64,000 bases of DNA, from NCBI RefSeq assembly GCF_028368995.1, contig NZ_JAQNDL010000003.1, forward strand, positions 2,356,001-2,420,000, written 5' to 3'. The notes under the pieces were generated by a model. The model did not search any database, was not told the origin of the DNA, and was given only the letters and a program-made list of their open reading frames with translations. Shown piece after piece: positions 47,146 to 55,777 of this stretch (position 1 is the first letter of the stretch; each line of letters begins with the position of its first letter). Source of the DNA: Nannocystis bainbridge. Its GTDB lineage: Bacteria > Myxococcota_A > Polyangia > Nannocystales > Nannocystaceae. The position numbers were made by a program, and so were the translations under genes.

Positions 47146-48477
47146 ATGCCCCGTGACCTCCGCTATCTCACCCCGGCGCTCCTCCTGCTCGCGAGCGCGT
47201 GCAAGGACGAGGACCCCGCGCCAGCCGACGAGACGACTTATTGGCAGCACGTCGCGCCGATCTTCTTCGACCGCTGCGTCGGTTGCCACACTGAAGGAGG
47301 CATCGCGCCGTTCCGCCTCGACAACTATGAGGATGCGAGCACCTGGGCCAGCTCGAGCGCCGCCGCCGTGGCCGCGCGGACCATGCCGCCGTGGCTGCTG
47401 ACCTCGGACGGCAGCTGCGGCGAGTTCCGCGGCTCGATGGCGCTGTCGCAGGAGCAGATCGACACCATCGCCGCGTGGGCCGACGCCGACGCGCCCGAGG
47501 GCGAGCCGCGCACCGACCTCAAGCCGGCCGAGCCGCCGCGGCTCGAGTCGGGCCTCGACCTCGTCACCCCCGAATTCGTGCCGCAGGCCGAAGGCGGCCC
47601 GCTGGCGGCCTTCGACGAGTACCGCTGCTTCTTGCTCGAGCCCGGCCTCGACCGCGACCGCTTCATCACCGGCTACGAGGTCACGCCGGGCAACCCGCAG
47701 CTGGTACACCACGCGCTGGCCATGCCGGTCGACCTCGACGCCGAGTCGTGGCGCGGCGACGGCAGCACCAACCGCGAGGTCATCGAGGCGCTCGACGGCG
47801 ACAGCCCCGACCGCGACGGCTGGCCGTGCTTCAGCGCCGCCGGCGAGGGCGTCTCGGTGACCCAGCAGCCGGTGACCTGGGCCCCGGGCATGGGCTTCGT
47901 CGACTACCCCGCGGGCACCGGCGTGCGCCTGCGGGACACCGACGTGGTGGTCGTGCAGCTCCACTACAACCTCCACGACGGCCCCGGCAGCACCGCCTCC
48001 GACAGCACCCAGGTGCGCCTGCGCCTCGCGGACGAGGTCGAGCGCGAGGGCGTGTTCCTCATGGTCGACCACTTCCTCGACACGCTTTTCTACGGCGAGC
48101 CCGCCGAGCTCCCGCCCGGCCAGGCCGCGGCGAAGTACGAGTCCGAGACGCACATCGGCGACTGGCTGCTCGCCGAGGTCGGCGCCGAGTCGCTCGAGCT
48201 GCACGGCATCTTCCCGCACATGCACGAGCGCGGCCGCAAGTGGCGCGTCACCATGTCCGACGACGCCGGCGAGCAGTGCCTGGGCGACGTCCAGCGCTGG
48301 GACTTCGCCTGGCAGATGTACTACTTCTTCACCGACCCGCCGCGGATCACCAGCAAATCGCACCTCAAGATCAGCTGCGAATTCGACACCAGCGCCGACA
48401 AGGAGCCGATCACCCCCGGCTGGGGCACGCAGAACGAGATGTGCCTGGCCGGCCTGTTCGTCGTCCCGCCGAAGTGA
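47146..48477 (+). CDS. Copper type II ascorbate-dependent monooxygenase-like lipoprotein with a haem-type motif
   Basis: The 443-residue product has a lipoprotein signal (C19 in LLASAC) and CVGCH at 44-48 within RCVGCHTEGGIAPF, a c-type cytochrome-like segment. The rest matches the PHM/DBM copper monooxygenase fold: H188-H189 in LVHHALAMP and H273 in VQLHYN (first copper), H358 and H360 in GIFPHMHERG and M432 in QNEMCLAG (second copper). All six ligands are present. Similar myxobacterial proteins are common; substrates are not known. ATG 47146 follows GAGG. Confidence 0.85.
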   Translation: MPRDLRYLTPALLLLASACKDEDPAPADETTYWQHVAPIFFDRCVGCHTEGGIAPFRLDNYEDASTWASSSAAAVAARTMPPWLLTSDGSCGEFRGSMALSQEQIDTIAAWADADAPEGEPRTDLKPAEPPRLESGLDLVTPEFVPQAEGGPLAAFDEYRCFLLEPGLDRDRFITGYEVTPGNPQLVHHALAMPVDLDAESWRGDGSTNREVIEALDGDSPDRDGWPCFSAAGEGVSVTQQPVTWAPGMGFVDYPAGTGVRLRDTDVVVVQLHYNLHDGPGSTASDSTQVRLRLADEVEREGVFLMVDHFLDTLFYGEPAELPPGQAAAKYESETHIGDWLLAEVGAESLELHGIFPHMHERGRKWRVTMSDDAGEQCLGDVQRWDFAWQMYYFFTDPPRITSKSHLKISCEFDTSADKEPITPGWGTQNEMCLAGLFVVPPK

Positions 48478-48490
48478 CTCCTTTCTAAAA

Positions 48491-48532
48491 TGTCCCCAAG
48501 AGCATGTCCTCAGCGACATGCTCCTTGGGGCA
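48491..48532. terminator. Extended hairpin between convergent genes
   Basis: CCCCAAG (48494-48500) pairs with CTTGGGG (48524-48530) and AGCATGTC (48501-48508) with GACATGCT (48515-48522) around a 6-base loop, giving 15 base pairs with one bulge. It lies between the copper monooxygenase and kinase genes, both of which end here. Confidence 0.75.
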
Positions 48533-48603
48533 TCCAGCGATGACAGAATCGACGACGCGCGGGCCGAGCGCGAACGCACCGGCTCGCGACACGCTCATGT
48601 CCC

Positions 48604-49944
48604 TCAGGCCAGGTTCTCGGGCGAACCGACGCCGCCGAAGCGGGTCGCCAGGGTGCGCACGAACGCGGCCAGCCACGGCTGCATCGCGTCGAGCTCGCGC
48701 TCGATCGTCTTGGAGGTCACCACCACCAGCTCGCTGTCGGTCAGCGCCACCACGCTGGCGGTGCGCGGCGACGCGGCGAAGATCGCGGTCTCGCCGAACA
48801 CGTCGCCGGGGCCGAGCTCGCGCAGCACCACCTTGCCCTGGCCCCCTTTTTTAAACACCTGCAGCGTGCCGGCGCGGACGATGTAGGCCGCCTCGCCGAC
48901 CTCGCCCTCGCGGATCACGAGCTCGCCCGCGGCGACGCTCGTCACCGCGAAGCTGCCGCCGCCGCGCAGCAGCGCCTTGATGTCCTCGATCAGGTCGTCG
49001 ACGCGGGGGTAGCGGTCGGCCGGCTTGAGCGCCAGCGCCTTCATGCAGATCCGCACCAGCTCCGGCGGGAAAGTGATCGCGGCGCCGACGACGACGTCCG
49101 GCGGCGTGACCTCGCCGCGCTGCGCCATCTTCAGCACGCGCTTGGGGTCGGGGTCCTGATAGAGCGGGCGGCCGGTCAGCAGCTCGAACAGCAGGCCGCC
49201 GAGCAGGAACACGTCGGAGCGCTCGTCGAGCGACTTGCGGCGGCCCTGCGCCTGCTCGGGCGACATGTACTCCGGCGTGCCCCAGACGATGTTGTCGGCC
49301 TCCTCCGGGCGCAGCGGCGGCAGGTTCTCGTGCGTCCACACGTCCTCGGCCCCGGCGCGCGGCGGCAGCAGCAGCGCGTTACCCCAGTCCATCACGAACA
49401 CCTGGCCGTAGGCGCCGACCATGACGTTCGCTGTCTTGATGTCGCAGTGCAGCACCCCGCGGCTGTGGGCGAACGCGACGCCGTCGCACACCTTGACGAA
49501 CGCGTCGAGGCGGCGCTGCAGCTGGTCGGGCGTGCGCGGCGGTCGGCCGGCGATCAGCGAGTACAGCGAGCGGCCCTCGATCAGCTTCATCGTGAAGAAG
49601 ATGCCGCCGTCCGGGTCGCGCCCGAGCTCGTAGATCGGGGCGATGTTGGGGTGGTCGAGCTGGCCGGACACCTGGGCCTCGCGGATGAACGCGTGCACCA
49701 GCAGGTAGTACTCGTACGAGCCGGGCTGCAGGGTCTTGAGCGCCATCCGCCGCTGCAGCGACTTGTCGAACGCGACCCGCACCGAGCCGACCCCGCCGGT
49801 AGCGATCACCTCACCGATGCGCAGGTGGTTCATCGCCGCCGGCAGCACCGACTGGACCAGCGCGCGCGTGCGGTCGTCGAGCGCGATCACCTCGCCGTCG
49901 AGCCCGACGACGGTGATCGGGATGTCCACGGTCTCCTCGTCCAT
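48604..49944 (-). CDS. Ser/Thr protein kinase with C-terminal cyclic nucleotide-binding domain
   Basis: The 446-residue product has a kinase domain (about 40-330) with glycine loop TGGVGSV, K70, HCDIKTAN (166-173) in place of HRD, and DWG 186-188 in place of DFG, followed by GTPEYMSPEQAQG. Residues ~337-430 are a cNMP-binding domain with GEVGEAAYIVRAGTLQVF and the phosphate-binding cassette FGETAIFAASPRTASV. There is no membrane helix. cNMP binding likely controls kinase activity, and the cyclase at 41575 could be the source. The HCD/DWG changes keep both catalytic Asp residues. ATG 49944 is preferred to GTG 49962. Confidence 0.9.
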   Translation of the reverse strand: MDEETVDIPITVVGLDGEVIALDDRTRALVQSVLPAAMNHLRIGEVIATGGVGSVRVAFDKSLQRRMALKTLQPGSYEYYLLVHAFIREAQVSGQLDHPNIAPIYELGRDPDGGIFFTMKLIEGRSLYSLIAGRPPRTPDQLQRRLDAFVKVCDGVAFAHSRGVLHCDIKTANVMVGAYGQVFVMDWGNALLLPPRAGAEDVWTHENLPPLRPEEADNIVWGTPEYMSPEQAQGRRKSLDERSDVFLLGGLLFELLTGRPLYQDPDPKRVLKMAQRGEVTPPDVVVGAAITFPPELVRICMKALALKPADRYPRVDDLIEDIKALLRGGGSFAVTSVAAGELVIREGEVGEAAYIVRAGTLQVFKKGGQGKVVLRELGPGDVFGETAIFAASPRTASVVALTDSELVVVTSKTIERELDAMQPWLAAFVRTLATRFGGVGSPENLA

Positions 49945-49972
49945 CGCGCGCCACCCTATCACGCGGCTGCGC

Positions 49973-51283
49973 TCATCGCATCCGCTGCAGCTGGTACCGC
50001 AGCTGCCGCAGACCGCCGCGCATGCGGGCCCGCAGGTGCCCGAGGTTGCGCCGCGTCAGCAGCTCGCGCGGCCGCAGGTACACCTCGGCGTTGAACATCG
50101 ACAGCAAGATCCGGTGACGGCGCCAGTTCTTCGCCCCGCGCACCACCCGGAGCCGCGCCGACACCCCCAGCGTCTGCAGCCCGAACGGCTGCGTCAGCGC
50201 GAACAGCAGCGGCTGCCCGCACACCTCGACGTCGGCCGCCGCCCCGCGCACCACCTCGCAGCGCCCGCGCGCCAGGTCGAGGCGCAGCGTGACCTCGAGG
50301 TCGCGCACGTCGATCGTCACCGGAGCCAGCCACGCGCGCAGCAGCCACCTCGGGTAGTGCTCGGCCAGGCGGGTCGCCAGCGTCTGGGCCGCGGCGATCA
50401 GCGCCGGCAGCTCGACCGGCGTCGGCGGGTCGAGCGGGGCCGCGCTCGCGCGCGCGAACGCCTCGTCCCACAGCTTCAGCGCCGGCCGCGAGTCCCACGC
50501 CGCGCCGACCTCGTAGTCATCACCCGGCGCGATCACGTCGAGGCGCAGCCCGAGGTGCTCGAACGCCGCCGCCACGCGCCCTGGCGTGTTGGCGTACGCG
50601 TTCATGTACGCGTTGTCCTCGCACGAGAAGCGGACGAAGCTGGCGATCGGGATCGTCGTCTCGGCGCCGAGGTCGCGATGGTTGGCGATCATGCTGTCGA
50701 CGATCGCCCGCGCCTTTCGCGGCAGCCGCTCGTCACGGTCGGCCTCGCCGCCGTAGCCGGCCAGCGAGAACTGGTTCAGCACCACCTGCGCCGGCCCGAG
50801 GTCGCCGCGGATGATGCGGCAGTCACCGGCGGCGGCCTCGGCGTCGTTGACGTTCACGAGACATGTCCCATCGGCCATGACCGCGAGGACAGAGTCCATC
50901 TGCCCGACCTGATAGCAGTACACCTGCAGCCCCGGGCGCAGGTCGACCAGGGCCCGGTGCGGCAACAGGCGGACGTCGGCGAAGCCGAGGCGGGCGAACG
51001 CCTGCGGCATCTTGTCCGTCGGCATCTGCTGGAACAGCACCGTGACGCGGCGCTTGAACGCCGGCGGCAGGTCGCGCAGCGTCGGCAGGTGGAAGTGGTC
51101 GGGGTGCTCGTGCGAGACCCACAGATAATCGACCTGCTCGAGCCACGCCGCGTCCCACACCGGAGGCGTCACCAGCGACCACGAGTTATTAAAAACCTTG
51201 CCGCCGAGCCATGGGTCGGTCCAGATCGTCGCCCCCCCGGCCTCGATCAGCAGCGACGCGTGGGCCACCAGGCGCAGCTTCAT
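49973..51283 (-). CDS. MBL-fold metal-dependent hydrolase
   Basis: The 436-residue product begins with a beta-lactamase-fold domain: ASLLIEAGGATIWTDPWLGG, then WVSHEHPDHFH with H58, H60, D62 and H63 as metal ligands, as in UlaG-type lactonases and NAPE-PLD-like enzymes. A ~200-residue C-terminal part after the MBL domain is unusual and of unknown fold; it has an Arg-rich end. A GACATGTCCCATCGGCCATG repeat lies in the gene (about 50862-50881) and codes for MADGTCL. It is transcribed towards the kinase gene with only 28 bases between. Confidence 0.82.
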   Translation of the reverse strand: MKLRLVAHASLLIEAGGATIWTDPWLGGKVFNNSWSLVTPPVWDAAWLEQVDYLWVSHEHPDHFHLPTLRDLPPAFKRRVTVLFQQMPTDKMPQAFARLGFADVRLLPHRALVDLRPGLQVYCYQVGQMDSVLAVMADGTCLVNVNDAEAAAGDCRIIRGDLGPAQVVLNQFSLAGYGGEADRDERLPRKARAIVDSMIANHRDLGAETTIPIASFVRFSCEDNAYMNAYANTPGRVAAAFEHLGLRLDVIAPGDDYEVGAAWDSRPALKLWDEAFARASAAPLDPPTPVELPALIAAAQTLATRLAEHYPRWLLRAWLAPVTIDVRDLEVTLRLDLARGRCEVVRGAAADVEVCGQPLLFALTQPFGLQTLGVSARLRVVRGAKNWRRHRILLSMFNAEVYLRPRELLTRRNLGHLRARMRGGLRQLRYQLQRMR

Positions 51284-51430
51284 CGCCGGCCCCTCCCGCG
51301 ATCGACCGGTCGCACGGCGACCCGGGACGCGATCACGATCTCAGGCCGCTGCATGCCGTCCACGGTCCACGGTAGCAAGCGGCCCCGGTCCTGCCAACCG
51401 CGCCGCGCGCAGGCATGAGGTCCGCGGGCC

Positions 51431-52078
51431 TCACCCGCCCAGATCGAGCTCGCCGAGGTGCTGCGTGGCGTTCTGGACCTGGATGTCCCATCGGCCATCC
51501 GCGCGGTGGCGCAGGCGATAGAGCCCGGCCAGCGACACCGGCAGCGCGATCGCCTCGGCCTGCGGCATGCCGGTGAGCGCCGCGATCACGGCCTTGATCA
51601 CGCCCTTGTGCAGCACCGCGACCACGCGCGGGCTCGCGGGCATGGCCAGGGTCCGGCGCGCGCCGGCCTGCACGCGGTCCCAGAACGCCTGCCGCGACTC
51701 GCCGCCGGGGTAGGTGAAGCCGAGCCCCTCGGCGAGGTAGCGGCCGTGGCCGGTGGGGTCGCGCTCGGCGACCTCGGCGAAGGTGAGGCCCTCCCACGCG
51801 CCGAAATCGACCTCGGCGAACTCGGGCACCACCGTCACCGGCGGGGGCGGCCGCTGACCGCCGGCGACCAGCGACGCCGCGGCCCGCGAGCGCTGCAGCG
51901 GCGACGCCAGCACCGCCGCGAAGGCGGGCTCGGCCGCCAGCGCGACCGCCACGCGCTCGATCTGCTGCAGCCCGAGCGACGACAGCGCCACGTCCGTGGC
52001 CCCGTGGAGGCGGATCGACGACTGGCCGTCGGTCTCGCCGTGGCGGACCAGCACGAGCTCGGCGGGGGCTGTCGACAT
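51431..52078 (-). CDS. Histidine phosphatase family protein (phosphoglycerate mutase-like)
   Basis: The 215-residue product has the phosphohistidine motif LVLVRHGETDGQ, then LSSLGLQQIERVAVAL, SPLQRSRAAA, FAEVDFGAWEGLTF and VAVLHKGVIKAVIAAL, in which HKG replaces the usual HGG near the second His. Such proteins dephosphorylate small metabolites; the substrate cannot be told. It is divergent from the XRE-cupin gene at 52191. A TGTCCCATCGGCCATCC repeat lies near its 3' end. Confidence 0.87.
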   Translation of the reverse strand: MSTAPAELVLVRHGETDGQSSIRLHGATDVALSSLGLQQIERVAVALAAEPAFAAVLASPLQRSRAAASLVAGGQRPPPPVTVVPEFAEVDFGAWEGLTFAEVAERDPTGHGRYLAEGLGFTYPGGESRQAFWDRVQAGARRTLAMPASPRVVAVLHKGVIKAVIAALTGMPQAEAIALPVSLAGLYRLRHRADGRWDIQVQNATQHLGELDLGG

Positions 52079-52190
52079 GGCGCTCTGGCACCTGGGGTAC
52101 GCCACGTCCGCGGCTGCGTCAACGGCCCGCCGGCGTGCACACGCCGCGCTTGCGGACGCGGCGGCCTCTGACATATAACGAACCCGCGAA

Positions 52191-52913
52191 ATGGCCTCAC
52201 GAACGCCACGGCGCCCGGCTTCGGAGGCTGTTCCAGGTGCGAGCGCACCGCGCCCCGCGGGTGCCGACGGTGCCCGCTCGGAGGCCGAGTCGGGCGGTCG
52301 CCCGGCCGCCGATGCGACCTCGGAGATCGCGCTGCTCGGCGAGGGCGACATCGGCGCGGCCGAGCTGACGCGCCGCCTCGCCGACAACATCCGCACCCTC
52401 CGCAAGGCCCGCGGCTACTCGCTCGACGACATGGCCCGAAGGTCAGGTGTCTCGCGGGCCAGCCTCTCGCAGGTCGAGACCGCCAAGACCAACCCGACGA
52501 TCGCCATCCTGTGGAAGATCGCCGCCGGGCTCGAGGTGCCGTTCTCCGCCCTGCTCGGGGCCGACAAGACCGAGCGCGTCAGCGTGCTGCGCCGCCCCGA
52601 CCAGCGGGTCCTCCGCTCGGCCGACGGCCAGCTCGAGAGCCGCCCGCTCACCCCCGCCGGCACCCTCGGCGGCGTCGAGGTCTACGAGCTGCGCCTGGCC
52701 CCCCGCGCCGTCCACAGCTCCGAGCCCCACGCCCCCGGCACCGGCGAGAGCGTGACCGTCCTGGTCGGCCAGCTGCGCCTGCGCGTCGCCGAGGAGGTCC
52801 ACGACCTCTCCGCCGGCGACACCGCCAGCTTCGCCGCCGACGTCGGCCACAGCTACGAGAACCCGGGCCGCACGCACACGCTGGTCCACAACGTGATCGT
52901 CTACCAGCGCTAG
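52191..52913 (+). CDS. XRE-type regulator with C-terminal cupin domain
   Basis: The 240-residue product has a ~55-residue Pro/Ala-rich leader, a helix-turn-helix (about 62-118: NIRTLRKARGYSLDDMARRSGVSRASLSQVETAKTNPTIAILWKIAAGL) and a cupin (about 165-238: APRAVHSSEPHAPGTGESVTVLVGQLRLRV, LSAGDTASFAADVGHSYENPG). This is the layout of PuuR/SutR-type regulators, which bind DNA as dimers and sense a small ligand in the cupin. The ATG is divergent from the histidine phosphatase gene; both may be its targets. Confidence 0.9.
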   Translation: MASRTPRRPASEAVPGASAPRPAGADGARSEAESGGRPAADATSEIALLGEGDIGAAELTRRLADNIRTLRKARGYSLDDMARRSGVSRASLSQVETAKTNPTIAILWKIAAGLEVPFSALLGADKTERVSVLRRPDQRVLRSADGQLESRPLTPAGTLGGVEVYELRLAPRAVHSSEPHAPGTGESVTVLVGQLRLRVAEEVHDLSAGDTASFAADVGHSYENPGRTHTLVHNVIVYQR

Positions 52914-52917
52914 CGAT

Positions 52918-53138
52918 CTGTCCCGCGGGACAGGTTGATTCGCCGGGGCCGCTGCGACCGATCCTCGGGTCATGGACCTCGGGACGACTCGCGTCCGCGA
53001 CGACCTGTCCTCCGGGACAAATCGCTAGCGCTTCGCGTGACCGGGCGGGCAGACTCGCGGTGACCTGTCCTTCGAGACACCTTGTCATCACGAGCGGTCC
53101 CAAGCGCCGGGCCGCGCGCGACCTGTCCCTCAGGTCAG
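52918..53138. repeat. Four TGTCC-type hairpins between convergent genes
   Basis: A 16-base perfect palindrome CTGTCCCGCGGGACAG (52918-52933) is followed by TGTCC-TCCG-GGACA (53006-53019), TGTCC-TTCG-AGACA (53066-53079) and TGTCC-CTCA-GGTCA (53124-53137). The last overlaps the end of rnhA, and a further copy lies within rnhA at 53209-53223. Spacing is about 60-90 bases. Confidence 0.7.
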
Positions 53139-53690
53139 ATCATCGCCGAGCGCGCTCGCGGGTCCGCGGCCGGGCCCCGCCGCGCGCGGCACGTCGCCCA
53201 CGACCAACCTGTCCTTCGGGGCATACCCGCTGCGGGCCGCGTCGCGGGCCGCCACCGCCAGCCGATCGCAGCGCTCGTTCTGCGGGTGGCCGCTGTGACC
53301 GCGGACCCAGTGGAAGCGGATCGTGTGCGTCGCCAGGAACCCGTCGAGCGTCTGCCACAGGTCCTGGTTCTTGACCGGCTGGCGGTCGGCGGTGCGCCAG
53401 CCGGCCCGCTTCCACCCCGGCAGCCACTCGGACATGCCCTTTAAAACATATTGCGAGTCGGAGTAGAGGTCGACCGTCATCGGCCGGCGCAGCGCCCCGA
53501 GCCCGCGGATCACCGCCATCAACTCCATGCGGTTGTTGGTGGTGTGCGGCTCGCCGCCCGACTCCTCGCGCTGCTTGGCGCTCGCCGGGTGCTCCAGCAC
53601 GTACGCCCAGCCGCCCGGGCCGGGGTTCCCGGCGCACGCGCCGTCGGTATACAAGAGGACATACGCGAGTCGCGGGTCGTCCGGTTGCAT
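53130..53690 (-). CDS. rnhA: Ribonuclease HI
   Basis: The 186-residue product removes RNA from RNA-DNA hybrids. All four catalytic acids are present: D16 in LLYTDGACAGNPGPGGWAYVL, E56 in NNRMELMAVI, D78 in LYSDSQYVLKGMSEWLPGWKRAGW and D142 in GHSGHPQNERCDRLA. It is longer than the usual ~155 residues. The extra C-terminal ~35 residues (after SGYAPKDRL) are Gly/Ala/Arg-rich and are coded through two TGTCC-type repeats, so the extension may come from repeat insertion. ATG 53690 gives the usual start. Confidence 0.95.
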   Translation of the reverse strand: MQPDDPRLAYVLLYTDGACAGNPGPGGWAYVLEHPASAKQREESGGEPHTTNNRMELMAVIRGLGALRRPMTVDLYSDSQYVLKGMSEWLPGWKRAGWRTADRQPVKNQDLWQTLDGFLATHTIRFHWVRGHSGHPQNERCDRLAVAARDAARSGYAPKDRLVVGDVPRAAGPGRGPASALGDDLT

Positions 53691-53731
53691 CTGCGACGCA
53701 AGCTACCCGACCCGCGCCCCGCTGCCAACCT

Positions 53732-54571
53732 CTACAGGTCGAAGCCGCAGCAGGTGGCGGCCTCCTGGGCCTGGGCTTCGACGTCGAGGTCGCAGAAGTC
53801 GGCCACCGCGGGGCACTCGCCCTGGGGCATGTCGTCGACGAGGCAGGTGCAGGTGTCGCCCTCGCATCTGAACTCGACGGTCGGCTGGCCGGTGCACTCC
53901 TGGCCGAGCGAGCAGCTGCCGGGGCCGCCCTCGGAGCCGAAGCCGACGCAGTCGTCCTGGGCGCAGATCATGTTCGTGGCGTCGAACTCGTCCTGGCACG
54001 GGCCGAACACCTCGTCCTCGAAAGCCTTGTTCAGCTCGTCGCAGGTCATGGTGCCGATGCAGCCGTTGAACGCGACGGTGGCGTCGAGGCAGCCCTCGCC
54101 CTCGCCGAGCGAGCTGGCGCAGTCGCCCTTGCAGCTGGCGACGTCGGGGAACGGCGGGTTCGGGAAGCACTCGAAGAACTTGTCGCAGGCCGCCATGCAG
54201 GCCGCGTCGAGCTCGGGCGGGACCGGCTCGCCGGTGTCCGTGTCGGTGTCGGGCGGCACCATGGTGGTCTCGCCCGCGGTCGCCGTCTGGTCGACCGTCG
54301 TCTCGCCGCCCATCGTGTCGAGCGTGGCGCCCTGCGTCTCGCTGGTGCCCTCGGTCGCCGTCATGCCGCCCTCGGTCGGCGTGCCCGTCGAAGTCGGCGT
54401 ACCGGTGCTCGCGTCGCTGGCGGTCGCGTCGGTGTCGGTCGCGTCGGTGGTCGCCTCGGTCGCGGTGGCGGTCGTGCTGTCGGTCTCGCTCCCCTGCCCG
54501 GGACAGGCTGCGAGCGGCAGCGTGCAGGCGATGAGGAGCGTGCGAAGATCGGAGCGAAGGGTAAGGCTCAT
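53732..54571 (-). CDS. Cysteine-rich lipoprotein with Thr-rich linker
   Basis: The 279-residue product has a lipoprotein signal (LLIACTLPLAAC), a ~100-residue linker of Thr, Ser, Asp and Gly that includes DTDTDTGEPVPPE, and a C-terminal domain with about 20 cysteines (ACMAACDKFFECFPN, SCKGDCASS, GCIGTMTCDEL, TCTCLVDDM, TCCGFDL). The pattern suggests a secreted, disulfide-rich domain. Such lipoproteins are very common in Nannocystaceae-type genomes; function unknown. ATG 54571. Confidence 0.8.
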   Translation of the reverse strand: MSLTLRSDLRTLLIACTLPLAACPGQGSETDSTTATATEATTDATDTDATASDASTGTPTSTGTPTEGGMTATEGTSETQGATLDTMGGETTVDQTATAGETTMVPPDTDTDTGEPVPPELDAACMAACDKFFECFPNPPFPDVASCKGDCASSLGEGEGCLDATVAFNGCIGTMTCDELNKAFEDEVFGPCQDEFDATNMICAQDDCVGFGSEGGPGSCSLGQECTGQPTVEFRCEGDTCTCLVDDMPQGECPAVADFCDLDVEAQAQEAATCCGFDL

Positions 54572-55131
54572 GCGGCGAAGGGTGCAGCGAGCGACCTGCG
54601 AAGTCCAGGCGCGATGTCGTGCCCGGTGCAGACCCATGCGCCGCGTCTTCGGCCTCGTCGTCGAGCGAGAAGACGTGCTCGCGGTGCAGGGTTCGCGCGA
54701 GCTCGCGTCTTCACGAGCGCGAGCGCCTCAGCGATCGATGACCTCGACGCCGATCCGCTCGAGCGCGCGGCGAGAGTCGTGACGCCACCGAACGAACGCA
54801 CGCGGCGGCGCGACCATGTCCACGAGCTTCAGCGTCACCGCGCGGACATGTCCCATCGGCAATGTCCCATCGACCATGTCCACGGACCGTCCACGTCGAC
54901 GTGGACCGTTCTCCGCGGAGCCGCTCGCGGACACCATGAAGTGGAAGCGGGCCTCGGCGGCGCTCATCACCACGGTTGTCTCGGCTCGTGCGCGCGAGCA
55001 ACTCCCGGGCGGGCCGTGAGGCCGCCTCGATGCCCCGGATTTAACGCGAACAGCCCCACGGCGCGAGGCGCCGGGGGCCGTCGGGAGCGGACAGGAGAGG
55101 CCGCCGTGAGTCGGGCCGTGCGGCCCTGGAC
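54572..55131. other. Gap with ACATGTCC repeats, a perfect palindrome and a doubtful small gene
   Basis: At 54841-54881 there are three repeats of the type GACATGTCCCATCGGCAATGTCCC. An 18-base perfect palindrome, GTCCACG-TCGA-CGTGGAC, lies at 54889-54906. A minus-strand frame 54728-54967 would code for 79 residues starting MSAAEARFHFMVSASGSAE and ending RRALERIGVEVIDR; its ends look protein-like but its middle is made by the repeats. I would not annotate it firmly. Confidence 0.4.
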
Positions 55132-55578
55132 TCACTTCTGGACGCGGATCATCTGGCGATCGAGGGTCACGAACTTGTGACCGTTGCAGCGGGTCGCGAC
55201 CTCGATCGTGACGCTGGTGCCGGCCGGCCCGCGGAGGGCGGCGGCCCAGTCTTCGACGCTGACCGGGTACATGCCGTCGACCGACACGAGGTGCATGCCC
55301 TCGCGGAGGACGCCGTCGGCCGGGGCGCCGGGGAGGATGTCACGGACGACCACGAACTCGCCGCGCTGCTGGATCACCGCGCCGATGCCCGAGTAGGTGT
55401 AACCGCGTTCCGCGACGGTGCGCTGGGCCTTGCAGTTGGTGCCGGCGTAGCGCTGCAGCAGGGCGGCCGAAGTCGCCATCGAGCCGGCGAGGATGATCGA
55501 GCCGAGGACGATCTTTCGCGCTGTGCGCCAGCGGGAGATCGAAGTGGTCAGGTTGGTGTCGGTCTCTGAATTCTGCAT
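55132..55578 (-). CDS. Membrane-anchored PDZ-domain protein
   Basis: The 148-residue product has one membrane helix (about 25-45: KIVLGSIILAGSMATSAALLQ) and a PDZ-like domain (about 60-145) with YSGIGAVIQQRGEFVVVRDILPGAPADGVLREGMHLVSVDGMYP, the carboxylate-binding loop and ligand strand of PDZ folds. There is no protease domain. It may recruit or recognise C-termini in the envelope. ATG 55578 is preferred, as AGGAG lies eight bases upstream; ATGs at 55584 and 55641 are also in frame. Confidence 0.78.
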   Translation of the reverse strand: MQNSETDTNLTTSISRWRTARKIVLGSIILAGSMATSAALLQRYAGTNCKAQRTVAERGYTYSGIGAVIQQRGEFVVVRDILPGAPADGVLREGMHLVSVDGMYPVSVEDWAAALRGPAGTSVTIEVATRCNGHKFVTLDRQMIRVQK

Positions 55579-55777
55579 GACCATCGCTCCTGTGCCTGAC
55601 GCCTCAAGGTCGTGGATGCTCAGGCTTGTCGAGTGTTTCACAGCTTCGCGGGGGTTGCCAGCGGCGCAAATACCGGCCGCTGCGCGGCGCCATTCCCGGC
55701 CTTCTGCTCGAGTTCGCCCGGGCGAACTGCCAGCTTCTTTGCCAAGCGCCCGCCGTTCGGGCTATAGGCGTGCCCCC

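Noticed and set aside
48604..49944. Kinase with HCD/DWG as a dead pseudokinase
   Set aside because: The catalytic Asp of HCD, the metal-binding Asp of DWG and the ATP lysine K70 are all present, so activity cannot be excluded.
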